64,000 nucleotides of DNA from Datisca glomerata (GCA_003255025.1 QANY01004770.1:2843891-2907890); one strand, 5' to 3'. Positions 36,342 to 49,376 are shown, numbered from the stretch's first letter. Translations and numbers: made by a program. Notes: generated by a model from the sequence alone, not told the origin.

Positions 36342-36833
36342 AAATAAGTTGATACGAAGGAAACTCAACCTAGTTGACTGAAGATCCCAAGATCTAGGTT
36401 CAAAAGAAAAATCTAATTGTATAAATTTAGCTGGATCATTGTGGGATTTTCCATACCATTCCTTGAAAACAGTGACACCCATTGGAGATTAGGTTAAAAT
36501 GAGCTTTTAAAGATTCTTATGCATCAGAAATGTGAGATCTGAGCGGAGTAATGCTAGTTTACTCTTAAATTAAAAGATCTCCTATGTGAGAGTGAAGTGG
36601 GGCCGCTTCTATAGGAATTTTCCGGGCATAATTCTTGAGAAACTCTTGCAGAACTAGGAGAATGTTCATGGACAAAACATCGTGTCTACTGGTAAGCTAC
36701 TAAAGTAAACATACTTACACAAGGGAAGGTTCCAAGGGTAAAACCTACATATCCAATGCAGGTTTCGGAATGTAGAATTCTATCACCGTGTATGTCGTGT
36801 CGTTGGTCCTCAAATTTCATTCATGTGGGGAAT

Positions 36834-37937
36834 TGTTAGAAAATTAGGTATTTTGTACACCATTGCCATAGACCAATTTTGGACAAATTTTTAGGAGAGA
36901 CCACTACATAAAAGTGTAAGGTCTTTGAATATTTGAGTTCTTCTTCGCAAGTACATCAAAATGACTATTAGTTTTTAAAATTGGCTTTGGGATGAATGAG
37001 AAATTATCTTTCAAATTGAGCTAAATGAGAATGAAAAAATAGGAGAGAATTGTAGAAATCTCATATTAGAAAGGGAAGAAAGGTTAGAGTGGTATATATT
37101 GAGATGCTAGTATCAATGGTGGTAACTTGATAAAGATAGAGACTCTTTCTATATGGACAATCTCTAAATGGGTCAATGAGTTGTGTTTTGTCCCAGATTT
37201 ATTTTTCCTCCTCATAGGAAGTCTGGTCATGAGTATGGAATATTCTTGTAAATTAAGACCTAAAAACGTTTTTTTATTTTTGTAAATTAAATCAAAAATA
37301 TTTTGGACTTAATTTTTTTATTAAATGGCCTTTTAATGGTTAAATACCCTTTATCACTCACCTCCCCAATAAGTTGTATAAAAAGAGGCATTCCCCTCCT
37401 CATTTTACACACCAAAGAAGCTTTTAAGCTCTCTTTTACTTTCAATATTTGTTCTCCACATTTTTGCTTATTTTTCTTCAAGTTTTCTTTGTTCGGTCTG
37501 GTTCGATTTCAGTTTGGTCTGGTTCAGTTTATTTTTCATTTCGTCGACTGTTTCATTTTTCGGTTCAAGTCTTGGTTTTACGTCGTTACCCTAGAAATTG
37601 TGACAAGTCAGTTCGATCAAGGTGGTGAAGACGGGTGCTCTTCAGCTGCCTCAAAGCCGTTTTATCTTGAAAAACAGACGTTGTTATCAACTTTAGTACC
37701 ACAAGTGAGGGGCGTAACTGTTTTAAGAAAACTGTGCAAACATGACTCGGTTTGATTTCTTATTATTTTGTTACTCTGCCTGTTTTGTTTTGATGACTGT
37801 AAATACTTTATTTACATCTCGTAATAATGTGCTTACAACTTTCCATAATTATATTATTTACCTATTGCTACTAAATAGAATTGTTGTATTATTATTATTT
37901 GTATTTCACCTTATAATGAAATACACTATTTCAAACA
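36834..37937 (+). repeat. Copia-1 3' LTR
   Basis: Starts TGTTAGAAAATTAGG after the purine tract and ends ATTTCAAACA. The TATA box TATAAAAAG is at 37377-37385. Confidence 0.82.
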
Positions 37938-38354
37938 TTTAATGCCTTAAAACTCATGGTACTTTGTTAGACCAGAAACCACATACAAATTCTATACTAC
38001 CACATAACCATTTAAAGTTGTTGGTGTCTAAAGAGAATTAATAATTTTACCAACACGTGAATTGTATCCTTGTTTGATTTATAATAACAAAAGAAGAGTA
38101 CCTGCCATTGCGGTTAGCCTATAACGCATCAACATCTTCTTACTTGCAATGGCTACGAAGAACGGCAATTTACATTCGTGAGCTGTCCTGAGAGATAAGT
38201 CAAATTAGAGGAAATTGGAGACTTGTTTGGTTGGGATTAAGGAGTACCACTTTGAATGTTAGAGTTTAAAGTGTAACTCAGTGATAATTTAAATGTAAAA
38301 TGTGTATTTAACACTAAGACTTGTTTGGTTGGGATTAAAGGATAGGAAATCCAC
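37938..38354. other. Non-coding spacer with a repeated short segment
   Basis: GACTTGTTTGGTTGGGATTA occurs at about 38220 and again at about 38320, and a looser version at about 38745. It resembles the ends of common plant MITEs, but no inverted partner was found. No gene is seen. Confidence 0.4.
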
Positions 38355-38722
38355 TAGGAGTGTTCAAGGTTCGGTTCGGTCGATTTTTTGGCGAAAAACT
38401 GAACCGAACTGAAACTTCAGATTGGCGATGAAACCATCAAATCAAACCGTTCATGCTAAAAGAAGTTAACTGAACCAAACCAAATCGTGAGTTTTGATTC
38501 GGTTCGGTTCGATTTTATAAGAAATTATATACAAAAAATTAATAATATCAATTTAATGTTTCAGTTTGGTTTGGCTTGAAAACCACTAAAATTTCGAATC
38601 GAACTGAAACTTCGGCTCTCTCATTTTTTTGAACCAACTCGAACACATATAAAGAACTGATAGAACCGATCATTTTCGATTTAGTTGAGTTCGGTCGGCT
38701 CGAAATAATTTTGAACACTCTA
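38355..38722. mobile_element. hAT-type MITE (368 bp)
   Basis: The ends TAGGAGTGTTCAA and TTGAACACTCTA are inverted repeats. The flanking 8-mers AAATCCAC and GAAGCCAC agree at 6 of 8 positions, a worn hAT-type duplication. The interior is rich in GGTTCGGTTCGG and its complement and encodes nothing. Confidence 0.75.
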
Positions 38723-39569
38723 GAAGCCACTTTTAATCCGGTTCAAATGTTTGGTTGAAGTTATTTACTCGAGCATCCATGTTTTGACATTTATGAGGAA
38801 TTTGAGTTTACCTCATCCACAAGTAAATGAATTCACATAATATATTAAAAAGACATGAATTGAGAATATTTTTTGGGCAATATTATCCACCATGATTAAA
38901 CTATTCTAAAATTGTCCCTCAATTTGACATGTTGCATAAGCTTATGTCATTTAAGTTTTTTTTTGTGTAAGCATCTTAAATTATAGTATCATTAACTAAA
39001 TTTTTTTATCATCAAAATAATACATGTATCTTATCACGTTTATAATTGATGTTTTTAATATGATTTCATTATTTTCAAAGAGAAGTTGGATTGTAAAAAC
39101 TATTAATGGAATCCTAACAAAAGTATTTTATAAAAAATATTAAGCAAATTTTGGAATATACAATAAGCAAATCTATAATCTATATCTATAATATATAATA
39201 TATAACATTTTAAAAAAATTACTATTTCTAGAGAAACTTTTGGAATAAAATACTGGTTAATTTTATATAATTTGCCTTTTGACTAATTAATATCTTCAAC
39301 CTTACAGATTCTTATATGCTATTAGTTATTGTTTTATAATGGTGATAACTCATGTTTTGATTTTATCACACCATCCATTGCATCTAGCGAGAGTTTCAAA
39401 ACGTGATCTTCAATTTTTCTTATAGTTAATAGCACTATTTATTACATCAAGTCGTAGTGAACTAAACCAGAATAGTTTCAAAAATAATGATCATCTTATC
39501 GTAAGTAATAAATTCAGATTAAATAAATATTGATATAAATTTCTTGAGCATCAATTAGTGCAACCAAAT
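38723..39569. other. AT-rich DNA, no gene seen
   Basis: I see no coding, inverted or tandem repeats of note. It forms the left flank of the gypsy element. Confidence 0.4.
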
Positions 39570-40064
39570 TGTTTTTCTCACACTCAAAAAGCAAATTCAA
39601 ATGAGAGAGAGAAAGCTCAAAGAAAAATGGTTTGATCATAGTTTGTATTGCTTGTATTTGATATATAATTAATCTTTATTTATAAGCTAATCATATGATC
39701 TTGCTACATCTTAAAATGAGAATTTTCTCCTAAGAATGGAATATTCATTGTATTCTAGGGGAATTCAACTATAATAAAGATATTATCACTTGATTTGGAA
39801 GATTTACAACCATGATTAATAAATTACAAGAATATTCCCCTAGATTTTTTGGGAATTCGGATGTAATGGATAAATCACCCTTAAATGAGTCTTCTTTTCT
39901 TCATTTTAACGCTCCTGCTCTGCCACGCCAACGACCTTCATGGCTTCCTTCTTCCTGCATAGCTTTCCCGCTTGCTCTTCCATTTTGCCACGATGACAAT
40001 CATTCATCCTTTTTGACACGTGTCTTAGGCGGGTTTTTTCCTATTCATTTGCCCCCTCATTACA
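39570..40064 (-). repeat. Gypsy 3' LTR
   Basis: Plus-strand limits are TGTTTTTCTCACACTC and CCTCATTACA. It matches 49377-49846 throughout (for example GGTTTGATCATAGTTTGTAT and CTCCTAAGAATGGAATATTC). The outer limit at 40064 is approximate because the other copy is truncated. Confidence 0.85.
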
Positions 40065-40604
40065 CTCAATAAAGCCTTATGTATTGATATATAATTATGA
40101 GGAACTTCGATTTTCCCGTGCATCTATGAGGGACATGATCAATCGCTACGTCTTTTACGTTATCCATCAGGAACCTACAAGTTTTGGAAATAACATATAC
40201 ATAATATTAATTAGATAAAAGAGAGAGGCGCGTGCCTCACTTGAGTTGTCACTTCACTTCTCACTTTCGCTGAAGTTCTCTCTACGAAACGACTTCTCAT
40301 AATTTCCTTTTGTCTTTCCAGCTTCCAGCTTTCAATTATTTCATGTAGCGTGCGTTTTATTTCATTTCCATTTCCAGCTGTCACCATGTCATTTCCTAGT
40401 GCAGGCAACGATTCTATCTTCTCAGTCACATCTCTTCATAAAAATTTCTATTTCAATTCTCATTTTCAAAATTTACAAGGTGCGTTTCATTTTATTTTCA
40501 AATCTGCAGTCTATTTAAGGGCTTTTCTCTGCCCATTTCTTCCCTACCTTCATCTTTTTCCATAAGTTCTTCTTCGTCTACTTCTTTTCTGTAAAAAATT
40601 ATGC
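40065..40604 (+). other. Spacer and probable promoter side of the antisense ORF
   Basis: There is no clear coding. CT-rich DNA with TATTTAAGGGC near 40512 precedes the antisense ORF and may hold its promoter. Confidence 0.35.
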
Positions 40605-43110
40605 ATGTACTTTCCTTTAAGTCCTTTAAGCATGACGGGCAATAATAGGTTCAAACCTCCCGTTCCCTTATTTAGGTCTCAAGTTAAGTTTGACCATTTC
40701 ATCGCTTCCCACAGAGATACCATTCTTCTCGATGTCATTTGTGGTTTAGAAGAGAGTGGTCATCATGGCCTAGAATGTAGACACTCATTCCAAATTACCC
40801 TTAGTCAGATGTACATAGCTTTAGGACTTAAGCTTCATTTTTTTCCTTTTTTGCAAGAGTTTTTCCACACCGTTGGGCTGGCTCCGTCTCAATTTACTCC
40901 TAGTTCTTATAGGGTTCTATTAGGTTTTGAGGCCCTAAATAGAAGATCTGGCTTAGATTTAGGCATTGATGAGCTTCGTGCATGCTATATCACTAAGTAT
41001 TGCAATGAGATATGTTACCTTGCCCCCCATCTCGGTTCTTAACAGAGGAAAATGATAACCAAAATTTCAAAATGGGACAAAGGCTGGGAACGAGACGTCA
41101 TTCAAATCGAAGAACTGGGGTGGTGATGGCCACTAGACAATCTCTTATAGATGGGGAGTCTTCGGTAAGTGGTCGGAGCTCCGGTTCTCGTTTTTAATTC
41201 CTTTTCCTGCTTTCTATTGTTTATATTATTATTTTTTTATTTTAAAAGCTTACCTTGACTTTTTCTCCTTCGTAGATAACAAAAGGAATAGGTCATCGTT
41301 CCTTTCCAGGGAGTCCAAGGAAAGATTATCGTTGCTTTCAAAATTCACTTACGGGACTGGGATGACCTTCTTGATGAGTGATGGAAAATCATCGTTGCTT
41401 TCATTCCTGACGCGGCTTAAGCCACTTCTGCTTCTGCTCAACCCTTTTCATCTGCTCAACCTTTTTCATCTGCTCAACTTTCTTCGTCAACTCAACCATA
41501 TTCTACTGAGCTCGTAAGAGGTATTCCCATTTCCTACTTTCATTTTGTTTCTGCCGTTTCCATTTCAAGTACTTTCTATCTCCTCTAGGCCTGAATGGAA
41601 GGACGTAAAATGGGAACATTTACTTCAAAACTTCGCTGTAAGTGTAGTTATGTCAAGGCTTGGGTGGAGCATGATTGTCAGGGACGTTGTGGAAGAAAAA
41701 AATGTCCTTCAAAGGCGTGAACCCCCAAGCTCCTCTCGAGAAACTTTGAGCCCTCCTCTCGCTCCTATTAATGATCTTACTGGCCTAATAGATCTTTCTC
41801 TAATCGTTCCTCCAGCTCTTGTGGTCTTGTCGAAGGTTCTTAGCAGCGTTCAACCTCTCCTCCTCCTCCTCTGCATCCTTCTCACTCTTCCGTCTGTCAA
41901 GGAGGGGGTAAGACCCTTTAGTGTGGAGGTGGAGACGTTTCTATGCAGTCCCCTCCATTCCTTCTTCTATCAGCTTCCTGAATGACCTTCGTTCAACATA
42001 CATCATGCTTCATGGGGTCCAATCTAATGCGGACATGGCCACTTCCCACAACATGACAGTTAAGAACCAAGTATGCTCTCTCAGCCATAATTTAATGAAT
42101 GTATTTTACTCAACTATTTCCTTTTATTTCTTTTACTTTATTTGTCTTTATCAACATCTTATCTTTCATTTTTTGTGTTTTGCAGGCCATCATTTTTCAC
42201 AACAGCTTTCAAAAATGCTTCCTTACCAATTAGCAAAGTATGACTTAGTGGAAAATCAAATTTTAACTCGTCCATGCCGTTCTTGAGCTGAGAAGGTTCA
42301 ATTGTCCAAATGAATTTCTAGACCTGTAATGAATTTTTAGATCTGTGGATTTATCAACATTAAGTTCATAAAAAGAACAAAATTCTTGTTGGCAATTCTA
42401 TAATTATGTATGATAAAAAAATTATGAAAAGCTTGTTACTTGTTTATATTCTTTTTCTACCGGATTTCGAGAATTACTTGTACTGCATTACTAGTCATAG
42501 TATGTATATTATGAAGAAGACTATTTGACTTCTTTTTTATTTTTTCCAATCCAAATGGGAGTCGTATGATTATGTCACTAGTGTCCGATTGAAATGTCAT
42601 AAAATCTATCAATTTCTATTCTAATAGAATCAAATTCGATTCTCACCAGGCAGAGATCGAGCGGCTGACAAAGTGGGAGGATGAACTTCAGGGCACAGCG
42701 GAGGAGTTTGCCCAGAGAGTGGTGGCGGTTGCGAGAAAAGTTACCAAGTTGGAGGATTCTCTGAGGGCCACAAAGGAAGCTCTTGTGGAATCATAGAGGT
42801 GCCAGACTTTTTCCTAAGAAAACCTGAAGATTGTTGAGGAGAAGTTGGATGCCGCAGAGCTAGCTCGGGATGAAGCTAAGCAGATAGGGAGATAGACTGA
42901 AGACGTTTTCCAAGCCTTATTTAGCAAGGCTGATAAGAAAGATTATCTTGCTGGATACAAGGATGAGAAGGAGAAAACCCTCCCCAGGTCTCTCTGGAGG
43001 ATGTTGCAGATGCCGAAACATATGCTTCTCCTAAGGGTGTTTTTGTTGTTGAGGATGCTGCTGCTCAGTCGTCTGTGCCCATCGTTGAAGTCATCCTTAT
43101 TGATGAAGTC
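40605..43110 (+). pseudogene. Antisense extra ORF of the Tat element (PF04195-like)
   Basis: It runs opposite to gag-pol, between pol and the 3' LTR. The first block (40605 or 40632 to 41042) contains LHFFPFLQEFFHTVGLAPSQ followed by TPSSYRVLLGFEALNRRSGL, the signature of the plant 'putative gypsy type transposon' family (PF04195). Decayed middle pieces follow, with splice-like GT..AG joints near 41165-41278. A C-terminal coiled-coil stretch lies at about 42650-43110 (AEIERLTKWEDELQG, EEKLDAAELARDEAKQIGR), interrupted by TAGs. Similar antisense ORFs are known in Grande-type Tat elements. Their function is not established, so none is assigned. Confidence 0.72.
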
Positions 43111-43568
43111 TAGACTTTTGAACTTTCCCTGTAATTTTCATTTTATGTACTTACATTTTGTTCTTGTACTTTGAACCATTCCGTATTTTTCCCTGATCTT
43201 CAATGAAATGATTTCTTTCCTGTGACATCTTTTATCGTTTCCTTTGTTAAATTCTCTAGCACACGGCAAAGAAAATCAACAAGTAGTTTAATACTTTAGT
43301 TGTTTTCCTTAACAAGTAATTTAGGACTTAATGTTTTTCTCCTTTAAACACCTAAGCAATAATTTAGTAAAAACTCTACAACTCTTAGAAGATTTTTTGC
43401 TTACAGTGCTTTTGTTTACCAGCTTTTCTCTTTTTCAACTTCTAGAGGAGTTGACATTTGGGTTTCTTTTTTAGGACATATGTGACTTCTTGTCCCGCTT
43501 CCGCTTCTTTTGGACTTGCCACTTTTCCATTTTCCTTTCTCCTTTGCTTCCTTTATTTAGTTTCTACA

Positions 43569-44062
43569 TTTTAGAGAAAATATTTTTCCGCTCTCAAGGG
43601 CTTTGGCAACTAGGCCGCTGACCTTTTTTAATCTTTCTTTTTAGAGAGAAGGTTTCCCCGCTCTCAAGGCTTTAGGCATTTAAACCATCGACCTTTAGGT
43701 TTCACATTTTAGAGAGAGTTTTTCCCGCTCTCGGAGACATAGGCTTTAAGCCGTCGTCGTTTTCTCATACTCCTTTTTCAATATTTTAGAGATAGAGTTT
43801 TTTCTGTTCTCAAGGGATTAGGCTTCTAGGCCGCCGACCTTTTTTATTTTTCACATTTTAGAAAGAAGGTTTTTCTCGTTTTCAAGGGCTTAGGCTTCTA
43901 GGCTACCAACCTATTTTATTTTTCACATTTTAGAGAGAATGTTTTTTTTTCTCTCAAGGGATTAGGCTTCTAAACCGCCGGCTTTTTTTATTTTTCAAAT
44001 TTTAGAGAGAATATTTTTTCCGCTCTCAAGGGCTTAGGCTTCTAGGCCACCGACCTTTTTCA
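43569..44062 (-). repeat. About 70-bp tandem repeat, seven copies
   Basis: Copies start with TTTTAGAGA-type sequence at about 43569, 43638, 43707, 43784, 43856, 43927 and 43999, with periods of 69-77 bp. Each has CCGCTCTCAAGGGCTTAGGC and TTCTAGGCCRCCGACC in recognisable form. The array lies just after the integrase, in the 3' untranslated part of the gypsy transcript. Confidence 0.93.
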
Positions 44063-44182
44063 GATTTAATTTTAAGAGATAAGAGAGTGAAAAAATTTTC
44101 ATTGCAACAACATTTAATAAGTTAAACAAAATATTTCTTACGATAACTGGCTTTCCACGGCTTCATCAATTATGTTCCTTCT

Positions 44183-47100
44183 TCAGTTGTGAGATGATAG
44201 TATATGTTGCCACCTACTTCTTTGACAATGTATGACCCTTCCTAGGATGGACCGAATCTCCCTTCTGTTTGAAAGATCTTTCTTAAAACTAGATCTCCCT
44301 TTTGGAATTTTGTGTTTTCTAATTCTTCTCTGGAAGTAGACTTTTCTTTTCTGATTGTAATTAGTCATTCGCATGAGTTCTTCTTCTAATAAGTCGAGAT
44401 TTTTTTTCATGAGTTCTTCATTTTTCTGCTTAGTCAGTATTGACCTCAGAGTGGGATTCCTAATTTCTACAGGTATCACTGCTTCCGTTCCGTAGGCTAA
44501 AGGGAATGGTGTCTCGTCCTTCGCCTCATTGGGAGTTGTCTTGTATGCCCACAATATTGTTGGTAATTTTTCAACCCATTTTCATTTTTCCGATTCCAAG
44601 CACTTCTTCGTATTATCAAGTATAACTCTGTTTAACCTCTTTACTTGCCCATTTCCTTATGGCTAACAGGGTGTAGAGAACCGGTTAGTAACTTTAGGTC
44701 TTCTCAAAAGGTCTTCGCCATTCTACTAGGATACTGAAGTCCGTTGTCAGAAACTAAGACTCGAGGAATTCCATACCTGCATACTATGTTTTTCCATAGA
44801 AATCTTCTTACTTCTTCCTTGTGAATCCTAGCAAAGGCCTCTGCTTCGATCTATTAAGTGAAGTAGTCTGTGGCAACCAATAGGAAACATTTCTGAGCGG
44901 GTGCCATGGGGAGTGGTCTAATGTCCAAAGTCCACTACATGAATGGCCAAGGACTTACCACAGTGTTGAGTTCTCTCGGGGCCAATTTTACAATAGGCGC
45001 AAGACGTTGACACTCGTCGTATTTCCTTGTGTATTGTTTGGCATCTTGATGCATTTTTCGGCAGTAATATCCTTCATTTAGTACCTTCTGGGCCAAAAAT
45101 CTTCCCCCTAGTATGGTTCCCTTCATTCTTATAGTAGTACATTTGGATTTTTAGATACAGACTTGAAAAAGATCACTTGTATAATGAAGCATTAATCATA
45201 CAAAACCTGACACTTTGCTGTTGGACTTTCTTTGTGCAAAGTTTATCATGTGGCAAAATCCCTTCCTTCAGGTAGCTGATTACATCGTCTTGCAATCTGG
45301 GCTCTTCCTCAATTTCTACTTCCTCCACCTCTTTCACTGTGATACTTGGTTTTTCAAGGAATTCAACCAGCCCATTCCATTTTTGTGAGAGCTGTAGCAA
45401 AGATCCTAGATTAGCCAATGCATCCGTGTGCCCATTTTCTTCTCTTATGACCTGATGGATCTCGTAATTCTTCAATTGATTTAGTAATTCTTTTGCTCGT
45501 TGTAAATAACTGATCATCCTTTCATCCTTTGCCATGAATTCTCCCGTGACCTATTTCACAACTAGCATTGAATCACAAAATATTTTTACTTTTGTTACCT
45601 CCAATTCCCACAATAAAGAGATATGTGCTATCAACGCTCCATATTTAGTTTCGTTATTCAAGACGTTGAATCCAAATGAAATGGAGTGCTCTTGTGTTTC
45701 ACCAAATAGGGTCCTCAGTACCACTCTCGCTCCGGCCCCTTATTATTTGAAGCTCCATCAACGTACAGTTCTCCTGTCCCATTTCCAACTATTTGTGATC
45801 CATTTTCAGTTTCTTCCTTATTGTTGACGGTGAAGTCTACAACGAAGTCAACCAATACTCGCCCCTTTAATTGATGTCCTTGGCTCATAATTGATTTCGT
45901 ATTGCCTTAAGTCAATTGCCCACTTTGCCATTCTTTCGCTGACCTCTAGTGAGAGCATAAGACTTCTGATTGGTGAGTCTGTCAACACCTTTATGCTGTG
46001 CGATTGAAAGTAAGGCATCAGCTTCCTCGCGACTACCACAATGGCCAGTATCAACTTTTCCATTCTCTTGTAACGGGTTTCGGCTGCCACCAAGATTTTA
46101 CTGACGAAGTAAACCGACTTCTTCTTTCTTTCCTCTTCTCTGATAAGAACTGCGCTAATGGATATTTTTTACATGGGTACATATAAGTACAAAGGTTCTC
46201 CTGGTTTCAATTTTGACAACAATGGGGGAGTTATCAAATACCCCTCGATCTTATTGAGAGTTTCTTCACACTCCTCATCCCACTCGTTGGCAGAGTTATT
46301 TCTCAGTTTTGCAAAGAAAGACTTACATTTGTCGATTGATTTTGAAAGAAATATGTTTAAGGCTGCCAATATTCCTATTAAGCCTTATATTTCCTTCCAG
46401 TTTCGTTTGGCTCATTTCCATTATGGTTCTTACTTGATCCGGGTTGACCTTAAACCCTGATGGTGAGCAAGTGACCCAAGAATTTCCCCACCGCCACTCT
46501 AAAGTTGCATTTCTCTGGATTCAGTTTTATGGAGCTCTTCCTCAGGATGGAGAAGGTTTCATTGAGGTCTTTGATGTCATCTTCCCGCTTACGACTCTTC
46601 ACTAACATATCATCTACATAGACCTCCATGTTTTTCACGATCTAAGGTACGTAGCACCTGCATTTTTCAAACCGAAAGTCATTAATTTGTAACAGAAAAT
46701 ACAATGTTCAGTTATGAAAGATGTATTTTCTTGATCAGGTTGGAACATTTTCACCTGGTTGTATCCCAAGAAGGTATCCATGAAGCTCAGAAGTTCATGT
46801 CTCGCGGTGGCATCTACCATCTGATCTATTATTGGTAGCGGATATTCATTTTTGGGGCAGGCTCTATTCAAGTCTGTGAAGTCTACATAGAATATCCATT
46901 TTCCGTTCTTCTTTTTTACCATGACAACGTTTTACAAGCCATTCTGGATAATCTGTCGCCCTGATGAAGCCTGCTTTTAACAATTTGTCAACTTCTTCTT
47001 TGATGGCCATATTCCTGTCTGGCGTGAAACTCATCTTTTGTTGCTTCACTGGCCAACAGTATGGTCAATATTCAACTTATGACATATTATATTTTCTGGT

Positions 47101-47606
47101 ACACCTGGCATTTCTTGGGCTGTGGTTGTAAAAATGTCTTTGTTTATCTGGAGGAAATCCGTTAGCCGCTCTTTTTGTGCTTGCTCCAGGTGGGCCCCAA
47201 TGCTAGTTGTGTTATGTGTTTCTTCATCCAAGTAGATGGGTTCAGTTTCTTCTCCTGCTTCGTATCTCAGGCCCACCCACCCATCCTCTTGTGATTGCTA
47301 TTGTTCATTAGCAACCACCAACTCTTCCTTCTTCTTTTCCGTTTTCATTTTTCTTTGTGACTCTTGTGCGGTTATGGTGCAGATCCAAGTAGTAACTATA
47401 TCTCCACTTCTGGTCTTGATCCCATTAGGGGAAAAGTACTTCAATACTTGGTAATAGTTGGATGGTATGGCTTTCATCTTATTCAGCCAGGTTCTTCCTA
47501 GAATGGAATTATAGGGAGATGACATGCCCAACACTATGAACTCCGTGAGGTAGTTAAATGGATCAACACTGACTTGGAGGATAATCATCCCTTCTGAGTA
47601 GCTCAA
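44183..47606 (-). pseudogene. Gypsy (Tat) pol: protease to integrase, interrupted
   Basis: Read from 47606 down. Near 47700-47600 lies the protease region (NILYRSTLKKCLYENV), in which the catalytic Asp appears as GCT (Ala), and then YNSILGRTWLNKMKAIPSNY. RT spans about 47276-46450, with MVKKKNGKWIFYVDFTDLNR, LSFMDTFLGYNQVKMFQPDQ, and MEVYVDDMLVKSRKREDDIK keeping YVDD. RNase H spans 46369-45848 (RMEKLILAIVVVARKLMPYF). A second, archaeal-type RNase H lies at about 45800-45400 (LYVDGASNNKG, VIREENGHTDALANLGSLL), diagnostic of Tat. Integrase spans 45240-44183: the zinc-binding part (GGRFLAQKVLNEGYYCRKMH, CQR) and WAYKTTPNEAKDETPFPLAY. Numerous stops and a small deletion near 46635 inactivate it. 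Confidence 0.9.
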
Positions 47607-47989
47607 GATTTCGTTGAATTCTATCAGGGGGCTGTAACAGACCTTGCAACTAACGTTCTCATATAGACATTTCTTGAGTGTTGACCGATAGAGAATGTTG
47701 ATGGCACTCCAGCAACACCCTTCTCAGCAAACAGTTTTCCACTTGTATTGAGATGACAAGGGTATCGTCATACTCCAAATCCATATCATCAAATATGAGC
47801 TATTACTCGAGGAACTCCCTCATTCATAATTTCTTTCCAGCAGCGGTTTCTTGATGTACACCTTTCTTCCCTTTCTAGTAGTCCCCTCCTGTTCAGTCAA
47901 CACAATGATGATGTCCACTATTCAGAGTGGTTACTTCTTGTTGTCTCATTTTTCTGTTTTCCGGACTTCCTTTTCATTTTTCGCATTTC

Positions 47990-49313
47990 AGATCCTCTTT
48001 TTTCACAAACTGGTTGAGGTATCCTTCTTTTACCAGCTTTTCTACATAGTCTTTCAACTTATAACAATCTTTTATACAATGTCAACTGCTCTTGTGGAAT
48101 GAGTAATACTTATCCTTATCCTGTAGTACGACTCCTATATGGGCGGGGCCTGCCTTTTCAACCAAGGTTTGTCCTTTATCATTTCTAGGACTTGGTTTAT
48201 CGATACAGTCAACGGTGTGTAGATGTCACCAGCATATCTTCTTCGGTTGTCAGTTCTATCTTGTTTAACATCTCCCTGCTCACTTTCCTCTGTCATCTGA
48301 TTCCACTTTCTGACGGCCCTTGTACTTCACTTCTTCTTAGGTTCATCATTCTATTGTCTTATCTATTTTAACAGACTCTTCTTTTCTTCTTCTAATGAGA
48401 TGTAAGCTTGTGCCCACTGAAAGCTTTTCGCCATGGTTTAAGGATTAAATTTTGATAAATCCTCAAAGAAGGTGCATTCAGGGTCCAGCCCTCGTCTAAA
48501 GGCTAGACTGGCCATTTTGTCGTAACAACTTTCCACCTTAGCCATCTCCTCTTTGAACCTGTGGGTGTACTTGCATAATGTTCCCCCAATTTGGGCAGAG
48601 ATTGTAAGGAGGTACTCTGAATCTTCCATCATCACACAATATGTAGAGTACTGCTCCAGAAAGACTGTAGACATGATAGTAAAATTAGTAACTGATTGAA
48701 CGGGAAGGCTTGTGGAAAATATCTTGCACATCAATGCATCCTCATGTTGGTACTTCGATGTAACTTGCTTAAACTGCCTAAGATGGTCTACATGGTCATA
48801 TTTTCCTTCATAGCTCTTGAACTCAAGTGCCATAATTTTTTTTTGGTATTGGGGAGGCTAGAATGAGATTCTGTTGAGTGACTCAATGTCTGCCTTTCAC
48901 GTACTCCCCACATTCCTCAACTCCATTTTTCTCTCCATCATCTCCTCTGACTCTGCTTCTATCATGACTTTTGGTGGACGGACTTCTCCCACTACCTCTT
49001 TTTTGTGGTTTTGGGATTGTGCATCCAAATCCTCATTCTACATATTCTTACTGTTTTCATTATCTTCCCATCTAGCTTTGCGTCTGCCTTCTTCCTGAAG
49101 ATTTTCCCATTCCTCATAGTTAGTGTGTTGACTAACTTACGCGCACGTCTGTGTGTTGTGCAGTGTTTCGACATTCTGCTACTCCATCACCTGAATTCGG
49201 TTTAGGATTGCCTGAATCATCTCAACCGGGGGAGCGGGTTGATTGGTTTGCTCATCCCCGTTCCCATTTCCTTCATTGAGGGTAATGGTTGATGGTTCGA
49301 TACATTGTTTCAT
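47990..49313 (-). pseudogene. Gypsy (Tat) gag, interrupted
   Basis: The start is at ATG 49313-49311 (MKQCIEPSTITLNEGNGNGD), shortly after the primer-site region. A TAG is met near 49180, and reading then resumes. The conserved retrotransposon gag core is 48833-48438 (EFKSYEGKYDHVDHLRQFKQ, CKIFSTSLPVQSV, KEEMAKVESCYDKMASLAFR, GLDPECTFFEDLSKFNP). A downstream part near 48300-48000 is broken by stops. Gag would form the particle that packages the element RNA. Confidence 0.82.
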
Positions 49314-49376
49314 TTTTTAGAGGGATTCTCTGAGGTTTCTACTCACTCTCAATGAGAGCACCAAAATGTAAATGAT

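Larger units (their letters stand above)
31144..37937 (+). mobile_element. Copia-1: old full-length Ty1/copia element
   Basis: Two LTRs (31144-32302 and 36834-37937) flank a decayed gag-pol. They share GTACATCAAAATGACTATTA-like, CACACCAAAGAAGCTTT and AACTGTTTTAAGAAAACTGT segments but differ by many substitutions and indels, so the insertion is old. A purine tract CATGTGGGGAA precedes the 3' LTR. I cannot find a clear primer-binding site or a target duplication. Confidence 0.85.

Noticed and set aside
43569..44062. CRISPR-like array
   Set aside because: The 70-bp units abut without unique spacers and lie in a plant retrotransposon, so this is an ordinary tandem repeat.
45534..46460. Plus-strand frames over the gypsy RNase H region
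   Set aside because: They are shadows of the minus-strand pol reading, which has clear domain matches. Only the 40605-43110 region has support on the plus strand.
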